A stretch of 64,000 nucleotides of DNA, from NCBI GenBank assembly GCA_905250125.1, contig CAJNOL010000058.1, forward strand, positions 96,109-160,108, read 5' to 3'. The first letter of the stretch is position 1. Every line of letters starts with the position of its first letter. The notes under the pieces were generated by a model that had not been told where the DNA came from, did not search any database, and saw only the letters and a list, made by a program, of their open reading frames with translations. The position numbers and the translations under genes are program-made. Below, one piece after another: positions 1 through 13,512 of this stretch. This stretch comes from Rotaria sordida (lineage: Eukaryota; Rotifera; Eurotatoria; Philodinida; Philodinidae).

Positions 1-3000
1 ATATATACGATATTTGACATGTTTCTGCATGTAAAAGTTCTATTAGAGAACTGAAAAAGTTTAATAAAAAGATACGGGGTATGCTGTGAATACATTCTCG
101 TTTATCACAGTTTGTCAAGTAAATTTATTAATGAATTGAAAAGAATATACGTTCTTAATAAGTATCTTTATTCATCTTGTATAACTTATTTTGCAATATC
201 AGAACAGCTTGCGATAAGAGATAGAAAAATCTTTATTACTTCGTTTGAAAATACATAATTCTTTCATCATGTTCGTGATTTTCATTATATGATGTCGTAC
301 TTTCTAAATATTCGATGTTATCAAAAAATTTGTTGTCTAATATTCTCGGAGTAGCTATAGAACCTTCTAGTGTATGTGAACTGACTATGACGGCAAAACG
401 CAATCAGTCCGGAATAGAAATGAATAGAGCTAAAACTATAGATAACCACTAGTAGTCTGATGTTTATTCTGCTGCGACGAATAATACTGACTAAGTGCCA
501 ATTCTACTAGATTTTATCTTGTTACGAAAAGATATTCAGTATAACAAGAATACGGAGAATAAGTTATTTTGAAACATGCACTTCCAATTGATTACGAATT
601 TATTTTTTCTTTAACTAGCAACTTTCTTAGGAGATCAAAACGATGTTCGAGATTCAATTGATTAACCTCATACTATTTTTAAAATATTGAATATTTTAAA
701 ATAATGCATTGTCATGAATAATTATTTTTTAATTTTCTCGGATCAAATAGAATTCATTTAACTGAAATCAATACGAAATAAATTCTCAAATTTCAGCGTT
801 CGAATATTCTACCAGTACGAGATCTTCCATACGTACGTTTATTTTTGAGCAAATGATATATCAACATAGTTTTCGTTCATTTATTATTCGTCATCATCAT
901 TGCTCATTTCGCACATTCCGTGTATTCAATTTGATGGAACAAATTCAAGTACTTGTGATCTTAATTATGAATTACTTTTTGAATATATTGTTAATTATCA
1001 TAGATAGATTCTTTGTTATCCTATTATCAAATCACTGATTTTTAGTTGGTGTTTTGTTGACCAAATTGTTACTTCAAACTTTGTCATTAATCATTGAATA
1101 CCAATTGAATAAATTCATATTGTTATTCAATGAATATCTAATTAATTTAGTTGTAGAAAGACAAGAACTTTGTGCCAATGTTCTTACGGAAAGTAATGAT
1201 TATTTTTGGAATAGATTGTTTAAGTATAAAATACAATTCATTTACGATATATTAATAAAGATACTTAATAATCTTCACAATTATTTGTATCGAGATGATA
1301 TTTTAAAGTTATGAGTTTAAAAGAGTAGTCTATAAAAAATGAACTTTTAAGATTAATCACACTAAGTTTTTATTACTTGGTCTTCATCTGTATTTTAAAA
1401 AGATCAGTTATAGGATTGTTTGTAAAGATATTTGTTTTTTTAATATGAGAATGATCTTTCAACTTTCTAATAATGAAAAGTTACAATTCTCGAACTGTTG
1501 AGCTTTTGAAATAGGAAAATCAAGATGACGTAATGAATCTTTAGTATAGTCTAAGTTTGTTTTGTGTTTAACGAGAGAAAGCAATGGTAAAGAATGGGTG
1601 AAGATCTAATTGAAGTAAATATAAAAGTTATTATTCGAAGTTTGTCTTGAATATTTGACATTTATCTATCATATCTTAAGAATGATTTGACTATTTTATC
1701 ATAATTTTGAAATAGAAGATCAATTTATGAGGACCAGAACAGGATGAATATTTCATCAGTGAAAGAAACTATGAATAGAAAATAAGTTATAAAGATTATC
1801 AATATAATTGTCATATTTTAAAAATGAAAAGTATTCAAGATCTTGAATTCGCTAAGAGAATATTATGAAGCCAACATTTCACATATGCATAAAACACCGA
1901 TTCATACATAAGATGACATAGTGACTTTGTTGCAAATATAAAATTAATAATCAAGCAATGAAAATCTGATCAAAATATGGTTATGATATTCAAAAAATCA
2001 TTTCTTATAAAACTTCATTAATGTGCATGATGAAAACTTCATAATTGTCATAGTATCCGATTTCTTTCGAAATTCATTACTTTCTTGAGTACCATTTGAA
2101 AAAAACAAATTTTTCTAAGTTCTAAAATTAAGAGATAGGAAATAATCAAAGAGAGGAAGTGAGTGACTTACTCCTTGTGATTTTCTTCTTTTTATGACAG
2201 ATTGTGCAAACATGAGATAAGATAGAAAAAAAAATAAAATACTCAATATCATTTAATTTTGTCATACTAGTCAGTAAAGATTTTTGCTAGACTATTTTTT
2301 CGAGTTAAATAGGACTTGAAAGTTTAGCTATGATATTGAAAGATGAAGAATGTTGTAAAGTTTTTATTGATATGTTCTGTTTTAAATCAGCATGTACCAT
2401 GATTGTGTAGACTAAAACGTATTAGATTCTTGAGAAACATCGCTTGTTCAGCATTTTTGAATAGAATAAAGTGTCACTTTTATTTGTTCAATAATTTTGT
2501 ATTCACTATTCAAACATACTATGACAGTGTATAAACATGCCTTTGTTTTTTAGTCACAAAATATGCTTAATTATCCATTTTTCGTACAGTTTCCTATCGA
2601 TGGAAATATTTCAACTTTCTCATTTGATTAGAAAATAGGTCAGTCCTTTTAAAAGGTGAGCATTTTGTAGAGCTTGAAATTCTGCATCTATTTATATAAA
2701 AAGAATAGGTTTTTGTAAGACTAAGTTCTGAGAAAATTCCTTAAGAAAAATTGGATTCTCTGGCTTGTGAACGTCTGGTTAATATTTTCTACTTTTCAAA
2801 GAATAAGTAAGATTAGCTGATCAAACCGAACATATCACGATATACTAGAGTCCTGTAGGATAGTCTCGAATGCAGAAAAATTATGTTTGATTCGTCCCGT
2901 GGGACATTTGGAAAAAAATGTTTGTCCTGCAAAACTCTACGATATACACCAAAAAGTTTACGTCACTGATTACAAGCGAATAATTTTTGAACTCCATCCA

Positions 3001-4188
3001 GCAGGGTAAAAATGGTTTTTATCATTTTTTTTTTTTGAATTCAATATTTAGCAAGTGATGTTTTTGTGGCATCCAATACTTTTTAACCTATAAAATGGTG
3101 GTACATGCTTATTTCAAAAAGAACATATTAATAAAATCTACACAAAATTTTTTATCGTTAAGCGTCAGAACCAAACGTTCTGGTCCAATCTAACTCGAGA
3201 AAATAAGTCTAGCCAAAACCGGCAATTTAATATGCCTTATTTGTTAGAAATAACATCGACAAAACCATTGACTGTTACCAATCTTTGGCTCCATTTTATC
3301 TACTGACTTTTAATTAAATACGATATTGTTCTTTTTGTTATTTATCTATTTCTCTTAAATACATAAAATTGTATTGTTGAACATTGTGCCTGTCTTCGAA
3401 TAATTATTAGTTCGTTGCATAGGTAGTTTAACGAATAAATGATATATTCGAAGTCTGTCATAAATAATATGACATTGATATAATAATGCAGGATAGTAAC
3501 AGTATTATGTTATTCATTTATCTTATCAAATTTTTCTGTACCGAATAAACTTTTCGAGACTATTGCACTTCATCCTCAGTGAGCTTGACATTAACAAAAA
3601 GAGAATTTGTTGAAAAGTTATTCTTGCTTAGAAAGACAAACTATTTTAATTTTGTTTAATATTTAAATTAAAATACCATTTTAATTCATATCTATTTTAA
3701 TCTTTAATCTCTGACATGAAAATTAATAAAAAAGATGTCGTTTATTTTTTTGTTTACATACTGCTTGATTATTTTCTATTTTATGATAAGTGCTAAGTCA
3801 ATCAATAAATGACGTCATGGGTCTTTTTCTTTCATTTTGTAATTTCTCAGTGGTTGAGCAATTACAGTTAAAATGCAAGATGAACAAGTATATATAACTA
3901 TTAACTTTCAGCTTTTTTTATTTTATGTAACTTTACTTCTCTATTTTTCATAACGAATATATCCTATCCATTTTTGCGTGGGTTCTTGATTCGTCTAGAA
4001 TATCTGAACGTAGACAAAGACAATTTTATTTGATTGGTTCATATAATTTTTAAATTAAGAAGGACTAAATCGTTAAGAAACATAATAGAGGTTAGTATTT
4101 TTTCTGATATAAATAGTCGAAAGATCGAATGAAATGATATTCATTTTGAATAATTATTATAGATCAAATAATCATATATAAATATATC
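1..4188. other. AT-rich stretch with no recognised gene
   Basis: More than 4 kb of AT-rich sequence in which I recognise no coding family, RNA gene or mobile element. Two adjacent open stretches at 853-1038 and 1054-1314 encode only Leu/Ile/Asn/Phe-rich peptides, as expected by chance at this base composition, and neither begins in a convincing ATG and splice-site context. The right end probably holds the promoter of the ribonucleotide reductase gene. Confidence 0.5.
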
Positions 4189-5630
4189 ATGCGTGACATT
4201 ATTTCAACAACAAATGGAATAAATCACATTGAAGCAAATATATCAACTGTAAGCTTTTCATTTTCTTAATTTTTCATATTTTATATATGAAATTATTTGT
4301 AAAGATTTCAAATAATGATGATATGAATTTATTCGACAATTATATTGAACAACCAATGGTTCGTTGGTTTTTTTTCTTCATTAAAAATATTAATTTCAAT
4401 TTGACATTCATTAGGAGAATGGTCATACAAAATCAAAAGAAATTGATGAACCACTTTTACGTGAAAATCCATCACGTTATGTTTTATTTCCAATAAAATA
4501 TCATGATATATGGAAATTTTATAAACGTGCATTAGCATCAATATGGACATGTGAAGAAGTTGATTTAGCTCATGATACAAAAGATTGGTTACGTTTAACA
4601 CCAGATGAACAATATTTTATTAAACATATCTTAGCTTTTTTTGCTGCTAGTGATGGAATTGTTGGTGAAAATTTAGTATGTTAAAAATAAAATTTTCTTT
4701 AGATATGGATTATTATTATTATTATTATTTGGAATTTTAGGTAGAAAAATTTTCATCTGAAGTTCAAATTCCCGAAGCACGTTGTTTCTATGGTTTTCAA
4801 ATAGCAATTGAAAATATTCATTCAGAAATGTATAGTTTACTTATTGATACATATATTAAAGATCTACGTGAACGGTATGAAAAATAAAAATTAATTTTAT
4901 TTATTTATTTTTTTTCTTTTTAGTGAAATCTTATTTAATGCTATATCAACATTACCTTATGTTAAAAAGAAAGCAGATTGGGCTATACGTTGGATGAATG
5001 AAAAAACTCCATTTGCTGAACGTTTAGTTGCATTTGCTTGTGTTGAAGGAATATTTTTCAGTGGTTCATTCGCAGCTATTTTTTGGTTACGTGAACGTGG
5101 TATTATGCCTGGTTTAACATTTAGTAATGAATTAATTAGTCGAGATGAAGTTTGTTTAATATAATATTGATTAGGATTGATCGAATCGGTTTTTTTTTAA
5201 GGGTTTACATACAGATTTTGCTTGTTTATTATTTCAACATATTGTTCATAAACCAAGTGTTAAACGTATTGAAGAAATTCTTCGTGATGCTGTTGATATT
5301 GAAATTGAATTTCTTACTGATGCATTACCATGTTCATTAATTGGAATGAATGCATCAGCAATGGCACAATATATTAAATTTGTTGCTGATCGACTTTTAA
5401 TTGAACTTGGTTGTTCAAAAGTAAATTTGATGTTTTTTTTTTATCTTAGATTATTTTTTTTTTCTTCTCAATTTCAGATTTATCATTGTGATTGTCCATT
5501 TGATTTTATGCATAATATATCAATAACTGGTAAAACGAATTTTTTTGAAAAACGTGTTGGTGATTATCAACGAGCTGGTGTTATGAATGCTGTAAATGAA
5601 CATCAATTAGCTCTTGATGCTGATTTTTAA
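4189..5630 (+). CDS. RRM2: Ribonucleoside-diphosphate reductase small subunit (R2)
   Basis: Class I ribonucleotide reductase R2 subunit. It houses the di-iron centre and tyrosyl radical that drive reduction of ribonucleotides to dNTPs, and acts with the large R1 subunit in the cytosol. Exons: 4189-4248, 4305-4358 (tentative), 4415-4675, 4741-4874, 4924-5149, 5202-5420 and 5478-5630. All junctions are phase-consistent and give 368 aa. Visible family signatures are DEPLLRENP near the N-terminus, [34 protein letters not shown] (iron ligands and radical tyrosine), [30 protein letters not shown] and the C-terminal tail LDADF that docks on R1. The 54-nt second exon is supported only by phase and open frame; skipping it also keeps the frame. 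The ATG at 4189 is the first upstream start that splices in phase. Identity is certain from these motifs; only the N-terminal exons are open to question. Confidence 0.96.
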
Positions 5631-5771
5631 ATTTTTGTTTTTGTCTCTACGAGATTTGCTCAAGTTGTGTGTATTTCTCATCTTTATTCATATGTGTCTC
5701 TATCTTTAGGTTTTTTTTTTCTGTTTGGATTTTTCCTTTTGTATGCACTATGTGTAACAACTTATGAAAAG

Positions 5772-5802
<31 letters not shown>

Positions 5803-6820
5803 GATTGTGAAAAAGAAATAAAAGATATTTTTCATGAAATATTTTTGTTTAGTTTAGACAAAGTAAAAAACGAATATAATTGAGTGTTGTCATGTGAGAT
5901 AAAGGAAAAAAAATATTTTTGTTTATTGAGATAGATTTTTATTTAGAAGATTTATCTTGAATTGAAATATTTTTTAAAAGAATACACCTGATTAGTTATT
6001 AATTTTTTTCCCCCCGAAGATTAAGTTGTGCTATTACTTTGCATTCATAAGCATGTAATGATGTTTATGATTTTAATCTTTATCTTATCCTCTATTGATT
6101 TTGCTGTTTGATTAGATATCTACAATGAGTCATCAGTATGAAATTTATAATTAAGTTTGTGAGGGTATTGTCAATATTATTTCTAGTTGAATGGAATATA
6201 ATGCCTAAAAAAATTAGAAGTGGGTAGATTTACTTTATATACTCCTTATAACTATGAGTGGAGATCTACGAAATTTAGCATACCTTATTGTAGTCCTTAC
6301 GCTGACTGTTTAAAAAAAATGATTTTATGATGTTATCGTATAAGATTTGAAGCACTCTGAATTTTACTGTTGTTTGAATTATTTGAGTGTTAAAAGGATT
6401 TCATTGATTTTACTTTAGGTAATATAAACAAGATTGTACGTAGAAAGAGTAAAATTTTATCTAAATTACGCAATATTATATATGGAAATAACATATTCAT
6501 CATTTGTGTATCCAAGAAAAAGAAAGCATTTTTTTCTCATACAATAAAAAATGACTCAACTGTAGTTAATTAGAAAGAATAGATTTTTTCTTTAACTTAC
6601 TTAAGCCTATTTGATCAAAGTAAGGCGTCAAACGTTTCTTTTATTCGACGAAAACAAAAAAACAAGAAAAAAAAATCTACGATATTATTTTGTCCACATC
6701 GATATTAGTCAATTATCATCATATATAAGCCTACCATTTCTTTTACTGGCTTATGTATTCATATTCCATATATTTCAAGATACTTTCATTTCATTTACTT
6801 TTAGATATCGAAAAGGCAAT
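5631..6820. other. Spacer with a (TA)n microsatellite
   Basis: This is the 3' flank of the reductase gene and the upstream region of the Kunitz gene. It contains an alternating TA run at about 5778-5802 and several AATAAA-like signals, the first near 5817. No further gene or repeat was recognised. Confidence 0.5.
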
Positions 6821-7135
6821 ATGAATAAAGTACTTATTACATTACTTATTGTTTTATGCTATTCGATAATACTAGTCAAATGTACAAGACCAACTGAATG
6901 TGAATTACCATATGAAACAGGTCCATGTCGTGGAATGTTTCAATCATATTATTTTAATACGACATCAAATCGATGTGAACAATTTATTTATGGTGGTTGT
7001 GGAGGTAAAATAAATTGATATTTATGAGAAAGAAAGTAATTATCTAATATTAATTTTTTAGGTAACAAGAATCGTTTTGAAAATGAAAAAGAATGTATGG
7101 AAGAATGTGGAGATGGTAGTCAACGAAACGGATAA
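6821..7135 (+). CDS. Secreted single-domain Kunitz/BPTI protease inhibitor
   Basis: Two exons, 6821-7004 and 7062-7135, joined in phase 1, encode 85 aa. Residues 1 to about 21 form a hydrophobic signal peptide (MNKVLITLLIVLC...). The rest is one BPTI/Kunitz domain with all six cysteines in the standard order: ECEL, GPCRG, NRCEQF, YGGCGG, KECME and ECG. The residue after the second cysteine (P1) is Arg, which in this family usually means inhibition of trypsin-like serine proteases. An upstream in-frame extension from 6611 exists, but the ATG at 6821 directly precedes the signal peptide and is preferred. The physiological target cannot be told from sequence. It is probably an extracellular inhibitor. 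Confidence 0.9.
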
Positions 7136-7633
7136 AAATATCGAATAAATACATATACAGTTTTTTTTTTTGGGCCGGGAAGATTTATCCTAATAGAGAA
7201 TTTCATTATTATAATTTTTTTTTTCGTTTCGTTGTTTGTAAATTCTATGATTTAAATTATTAAATAAATTCAATTCAGATCGAATTCTTTTTTTCTTCTT
7301 ATAATTTTATTGTTAGAAGATGTCGCTGATTGTAAAAATTTTCCAGATTGGTTTGAAAAGAATTAGTAAAATTTGTCTTAGTAAAATCATCATATTCGTC
7401 CGACTGAAGTGTACACAAGTTAAACATATTATTTGTTTTAAATCGATAATTTTGTTTTTTTTTGGATTTGAATGCGCAATTATTAAACAATTATTATAGA
7501 AATATTTTAGTTCGATTTTTTTTTCTTGATATTTTTTATTTCGATAATGATTCTTTATTTCTAGTAAATTGATTTCAATTATATTTAATTTAATTATTAT
7601 TTTTCTTTTTTTCGTTTAAGAATAATTGTAATC
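7136..7633. other. Short intergenic spacer
   Basis: AT-rich spacer between the Kunitz and CNOT7-like genes with several poly-T runs. Nothing else was recognised. Confidence 0.4.
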
Positions 7634-9720
7634 ATGCCCGAAGAACCGATTCCATCATATACAATTAAAGATGTTTGGGCATATAATGTTGAAGAAGAAT
7701 TTCGTGCCATACGAAAACTTATTCTTAAATATCCTTATGTTGCTATGGTTAGTATGAATGTTTTATGTTTCTTTCAGCAAAAATTCCATAATATAATAGT
7801 AATAAGATTTTTATTAGCAAACTGAGATAAGTTTAGGTAAAGAAATTTAGTTTATACGATAATATTCAATATGAATAAGACCAAATAAAAATATAGTCGT
7901 ATGAATGGAAAGATATCAGACTTCAATGAAACATCAGCTTAGTAATTATTACACAATTGCATATCTATATCGTTTTATCTGATATTTAAAAAACAAAATT
8001 GAACATTCTGAAAGTCAACTTTTCTCCTTAAATATGTGTATTAAAGCATTACATGAGCAAGACAGCTATTAAATACTAAAATGAAACAAAAACCTGTTTA
8101 TGGATCTTGCATTCACGAAAGAATCTCCTCAGTTGTCTCCCTATGATTTCAATGATTTTTTTGCCTATAGATACTACATAGTGCTCTAATAAAAAACTCT
8201 ACAAGAATTTGGGTTGACTAAGCTACCGAATTTTTAATATATCTATTTTCTATAGAGCCCAGCTTTTCGAAAAACTCGTATTTTTGAATTATGATCTGAA
8301 ACTTTGTGTATATAAAGAACTCAATTAGACTAATTTTCATAAAAAAAAAATTTTGAAATTTTTCAATAAAGTCTCTTCGAGATATGAGATTTTCAAAATG
8401 TAGACCCTTTTACATGGATAATGTATATAACATGCGTTTGTTTTTGAAAACTGCATATCTCAACGACACTTTGTTCAAAACTTATGAACTTTTTTATGAA
8501 AATGATTCTAGTTAGTTTCTCTATTCAAAATATCGTAAAGGGGATAGTTGAGGAGATATCTTCGTCAGTTTTCTACGTCAAAAAAACGGTATTTTTATCA
8601 AATTTCTTAAAATCAAACTTTTTCTACAGTGAATAGTTCTTCACAAGACTGGCGTTGGTATACATCACTAAATTTATTTATTTATATTCTCTTTCTATTA
8701 AAGAATAAATAACTTATAAGAGGAGTAGAATACATTGATTTAATTATGAAATATAGATTTTATTGTTTTTATTTTAGGATACGGAATTTCCGGGTATTGT
8801 TGTTCGACCATTAGGAGAATTTAAAACAACAGCAGAATATCAATATCAATGTTTAAAATTAAATGTTGATTTTTTAAAAATTATTCAATTAGGTTTAACA
8901 TTTATGGATAGTCAAGGAAGAAGTCCACCAGGTGTTTGTTCATATCAATTTAATTTCAATTTTAACTTAGCGTAAATATATATATATATAGATTTTCATT
9001 TTCTTATTATTCAAATAATAAATTTATTTAGGATGGATATGTATGCACAAGATTCTATAGAACTTTTACAAAAATCTGGTATACAATTTAAAAAACATGA
9101 AGATGAAGGTATTGATCCACATTTATTTGCTGAATTATTAACAACATCAGGTGTTGTATTTATGGAAAATGTTACATGGCTTTCATTCCATGCGTATGTA
9201 TTTATTATAATAAAAAAATGTTTTTTTTTTTTTTTATTCTTATTAATTCTATTATTTTTATTTAGTGGTTATGATTTTGGTTATCTATTAAAGATGCTTA
9301 CAGGAAAATTATTACCTGATACAGAAAATGATTTTTTTGAATTATTAAAACTATTTTTTCCAACTATATATGATGTTAAATATTTAATGAAAAGTTGTAA
9401 AAGTCTTAAAGGTGGTCTTGAAGAAGTAGCTAAACAACTTGAAGTAAATATTTTAATTTAATTATTTTTGTTTTTATTAATATATAAAATTCTGTTATTT
9501 TTAGATTGAACGTATTGGTCCTCAACATCAAGCTGGTAGTGATAGTCTTATGACCGGTTTATCATTTTTTAAGATGAAAGAATTATTTTTTGAAGATTCA
9601 ATTGATGAAGGAAAATATTCAGGACATTTATATGGTCTTGGAAATTCAGCATTTCCAGCTGGTGGTTTTGGTGGTTATGAAAATGATTTTATTAATGTTG
9701 TTGAGAATGAAAGTCCATAG
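7634..9720 (+). CDS. CNOT7: CCR4-NOT deadenylase subunit CNOT7/8 (CAF1/POP2)
   Basis: DEDD-type 3'-5' exoribonuclease that shortens mRNA poly(A) tails within the CCR4-NOT complex. Exons: 7634-7747, 8778-8971, 9032-9193, 9266-9443 and 9505-9720, giving 287 aa against 285 in human CNOT7. Catalytic residues fall one position from the human ones: D39 and E41 (MDTEFPG), D160 (FHAGYDFGYL), and H224 and D229 ([11 protein letters not shown]). The N-terminal motif [17 protein letters not shown] and the stretch [11 protein letters not shown] are also diagnostic. The first intron is 1,030 bp and contains repeat-derived DNA; the other introns are about 60 bp. The start ATG lies in the run preceding [15 protein letters not shown]. 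No anomaly is seen in the coding sequence. Confidence 0.97.
8143..8212. repeat. Fragment sharing the end sequence of the 59.3-kb inverted-repeat element
   Basis: Inside CNOT7 intron 1. The segment reading CTATAGATACTACATAGTG, then CTCTAATAAAAAACTCT, closely matches the terminal inverted repeats near 59320-59360 and, inverted, 60080-60115. It looks like a solo end or a relic of that element. Confidence 0.6.
8305..8535. repeat. Foldback element, family FB-A copy 1 (CNOT7 intron 1)
   Basis: Left arm about 8305-8405 and right arm about 8440-8535 are imperfect reverse complements. For example, TTAGACTAATTTTCATAAAA on the left faces a segment near 8490-8515 that reads AGAATCATTTTCATAAAAAAG on the minus strand, and TCGAGATATGAGATTTTC faces GAAAACTGCATATCTCAACG. 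The flank at 8290-8340 shares the ATCTGAAACTTTG...ATTAGACTA words found in the copies at 35.4 and 46.5 kb. No coding capacity; a non-autonomous MITE-like element is the likely interpretation. Confidence 0.65.
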
Positions 9721-12400
9721 GAAAACTTAATTATTTAACATATGTTTTTCTTTTTTCCATTTTTTTTTGTTTATTTGTTAGCGTTATATGTATTATTTTA
9801 ACTGTTCATTTTTCTTTTCATTTTGTTCATTATTATGTGATGTCATTTGTACAAACAAAATAGATCAAGAAAGATCGAAAAATTCAGAAGCGAAAGCGAA
9901 ATAACTTTGATGAAAAAATATATTCTATGATTGAAGTTTCTTTTTTTTTTATGGTTAATGAAAAAATGCTTGATTCTGATTCAAAATAGTCATCTCAATA
10001 AGTGAAATAGATATTTTTATTCTTTATATCTTCGACAAGCTGCTGATTGGAATAAAATGTACTTTATCGAATATCGTAATTACAAGACTGTCATAATGAA
10101 CAATTAGCTAATTCTCATAAGTAGAGATTTATCGATATTTTGAAGTAGTTTCATATTCTACTATTTCGAGATCATAGCCTGGTTAAATTCTACTAGCATA
10201 TGCTAATGTATCTAAAAAATATAATATATATATATATATTTAGTACAACATGAACTATTGATCATTAGACTTATCCAGTTTAGGTTACTCATAAATTTGA
10301 TATTGAGTACTAATATGTCTGTATCCAATGAGAGGTTTCCAAGTGATACATCGCTATTAACACATTCGAGGCGATTCGGTTTTCTTAGGGAACAGCTTTA
10401 ATCGATTTATTTTCATGTGCATTCACTGTCAGATAAATGTACTCATTAATCTTTTCAGTATGTATTGGCACTTGTTTTTCTTTTGCGTGTCTGTATCATT
10501 ACATAAGCGGGCATGTTTCATGTCGAACTGAATAATTGCTTAAAGTTATTTTTCTCTTTCTTATATGTTTTGCGCAGTAGGAATAAGATAACGACAACGA
10601 AATTTCGTTGATCACAAGTTCGAAGAAAAGACGAACTTGCATGCATCATTCTCAGACGTTGTGCTAGTCACTATGAGAAAAGCAAAGAACAACAATAAAG
10701 AGAAACGAGTCATGCGACAGTAAAGAAAATAAAAACCTTCTGTTCTGAAATGTGACAAACTTTTTTGTCTTAATTATTTTGACAGGAAGTATCATGTAAT
10801 GCAATAAATGATTCAAAAAATAGCGAAGACAGGGTAGATGACGCATTATTTGTATCTTTCTATCTAAGAAAAAAGGAAAAGAAGGTGTTTTCAGTGGCTG
10901 CGCGAAGGGTCCAGGATTGGGGGGAGGGTGTAAGTGTCTTTAAAAGTTTTGATAGAGGTGTGCACAACGAAAAATCATCTAGCAACAAAAAAAGGAGCGC
11001 ACCTGGCCTCCAAATGTAGAGAAATATAAAATTTTTTTCCACTAGAAGTATTAAACCCGTTGTCGGTCATCTTTTCTACATATCACTTTTTTGAAGTGCC
11101 GCGCAGTGACAAAATTTTTTTCATCTGCATAAATCAAACATTTTTGACAAGAAAACAGCGGTATTAAAACTATCAGTTCAGCAGTTGTTTTGGAAGAAAA
11201 TGCCGCCGAAGGCGGGAGCTTTTCGAAGCAATATAAAACAGAAAATTCTGACAAATGTGCATTCATGGTATAAAAAGTCGATTTTTCGGGTGATAGAAGA
11301 GAAATATTTTTTCTTTGAGATTGATCGCCAAAGACGGCTACACTTTCTACTCTTATTTACCTTGAAAGATGAATATTAGCTATGAAGTATTTCATAATGA
11401 AAACCGAAACAGAAAAGAGCCATTTAGTTATACAATTACTGATTCTACCTTGATGACAACAGAACATTTATAGCATTAAATTAAATCTTCTCTATCAATA
11501 CTAGATTATAAAATCAATATATACTATTGTCTATTTTTCATAGTTAAAAGTTGAAAATTTTCATTTATTGGGGGGAAGGTGTACACCCCTCCCTCCTATA
11601 CACCTCAGCACTCTTTTTAGACCATGTTTTTCTTAATTGGAAGAAAAAGAATGTACGCAAAGCAGAATTAAGGGTGACAATGACAAAAATGATCGCATTA
11701 TGGAAGCAAGCAAAATTACATATAGTAACATGATTAATGTACGTAATCTTATTTAAGAAAGAATATTATCTCCTTGAAGCTATGATAGTATTACACGACA
11801 TGTGTCTTCCAGACCATTTTTCAACATATACTCTGAATGAAATTATTTAAAATGATAGACGTGTATTTAGGTATCATAAAAATCAACAATAGTTCGAGTT
11901 GAGTAAGGAGAAGCATAACAACGTTTGACACGTTCTCGAAATGTTATATCAATAACATATACTAACATTTTTATTCACGAAAACGAACGATACTTACATG
12001 ATCTCTTGAATCATGCTGTTTATCAAAAGAGATTCCGTTTTCTTAAATATATATTAGAATTTTTACATTTAAATTGATCCACATCCACCCCAACTTAAGA
12101 ATCAAAACATTAAGTAGTGTAGAATTCTTCTTAAAACATGATCAATTGTTTTTGCTACAATTACCATAGCATAGTATGACAGCGTCATCTATTTTAGACG
12201 ATGCCTTTTAAAAAGTTCATAAGTATAAACTAACAGAAAACAAATTTTTTTAATGTAAAAATAAAAATAATTTTGTGTAAATATGTTGATAAATCAGAGG
12301 GTGACACATAAAACGCATGTAACCTTACCTATTTCTTATTGCCTACTGATTATTTATGTTTTACTTATAAGAAAGTAAACTATCAAAAAATACATAAATT
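9721..12400. other. Intergenic region without a recognised gene
   Basis: 2.7 kb between the CNOT7-like and SGT1 genes. It contains a TA microsatellite near 10220-10240, a perfect 8-bp hairpin at 10617-10641 (CAAGTTCG...CGAACTTG), and a patch at about 10885-11035 that is richer in G+C than its surroundings and contains GGAGCGCACCT. Open frames of 60-71 codons around 10.7-11.7 kb show no family resemblance and overlap on both strands. I see no supportable gene. Confidence 0.45.
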
Positions 12401-13512
12401 ATGGCATCGAACGATCAAGCTCAAAATGAAACACAACCAGTGGTTAATCCTCCAAAAAAGATTAAGTAAGATACTGTTAATAAGTAAATAGTCGAATTGA
12501 TATCTCTTCTTTCATTAAAGTCATACATGGTATCAATCAGAAAGTACTGTTGTCGTTGTAATTCCTATTCGAAATGTACAACGAGATCAAGTAGATGTTG
12601 AATCTACTGAAAATACAGTACGTCTTTTTTTTCTGCGATTGATTATACAATGATTTTTTAAAACTTTTCTGTTTAGTTAAGTGTTAATATCAAATTACCA
12701 TCCTCAAATAGTGAATATAATCTTAAACTCGATCTAGCTTATCCAATTAATTGTAATCGTACGGATTTTAAAGTTAATACAGCAAACGTAAGTTAAAAAT
12801 TATCTTTTTTTGCTTTGAAATATATTATTCGATTTTTTTTTAAATATAGGTTGAAGTTCGTTTGTATAAAGTTGATGCTGTACAATGGACATCACTTGAT
12901 GCTCAACATAAATCAAATGTTCCACCAGGTAAACTCATATTTTTTTTTGTATAGTTATAAGAATAAAATAGAAATATTAATCTTTGTTTTCTTCTAGTTA
13001 GTATGAATCGTACACCTACTGTACAATCAGTTCCACCATCGTATCCATCATCAAGTAAAAAAGCCAAAGATTGGGATAAATTTGAAGTTGAAATAAAGAA
13101 AGAAGAAAAAGAAGAAAAACTTGAAGGTGATGCAGCACTTAATCAGTATGTAAATTTTTGTAGATATTATGAAGAAAAATACAGAAATCAATTGATTTAA
13201 TTTCTGTATAGATTATTTCAACAAATTTATCGTGATGGAACTGATGAACAAAGACGAGCAATGAACAAAAGTTTTGTATGTTTTTATTATGATAATTTTT
13301 TGTTTGTTTTATTTTACTTTATCATATTTACGTATATAGATGGAATCGGGTGGCACTGTATTAAGTACTAATTGGGATGAAATTTCCAAGACAAAAACAG
13401 AAGTCAAACCTCCTGATGTGAATAGATATTCTCCGTTCTTGTTTTTTTTAGAATCCTATTACTTATTTTTCTATTGTTTTAGGGAATGGAATGGAAATCA
13501 TATGATAATTAA
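12401..13512 (+). CDS. SUGT1: SGT1 co-chaperone (CS + SGS domains, no TPR)
   Basis: SGT1 is an HSP90 co-chaperone needed for SCF ubiquitin ligase and kinetochore assembly. Eight exons (12401-12465, 12521-12617, 12677-12787, 12850-12928, 12998-13145, 13212-13275, 13340-13417, 13483-13512) give 223 aa. Residues about 22-110 form the CS domain: [50 protein letters not shown]. The C-terminal half is the SGS domain: [56 protein letters not shown] and the end GMEWKSYDN. Human and plant SGT1 have an N-terminal TPR domain. Here only about 21 residues precede the CS domain, as I recall for insect SGT1. All splice phases agree. The small terminal exon of 30 nt is easily missed by gene finders. Confidence 0.94.

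Noticed and set aside
853..1314. Two consecutive open frames suggesting a gene
   Set aside because: Low-complexity Leu/Ile/Asn/Phe composition, no homology features and no splice sites joining them.
6611..6820. N-terminal extension of the Kunitz protein
   Set aside because: It does not begin at a good ATG, contains pyrimidine runs like an intron or UTR, and would bury the signal peptide.
11051..11379. Overlapping open frames on both strands near 11.2 kb
   Set aside because: They contradict each other, contain no known motif, and lie in a locally GC-richer patch where stops are rarer.
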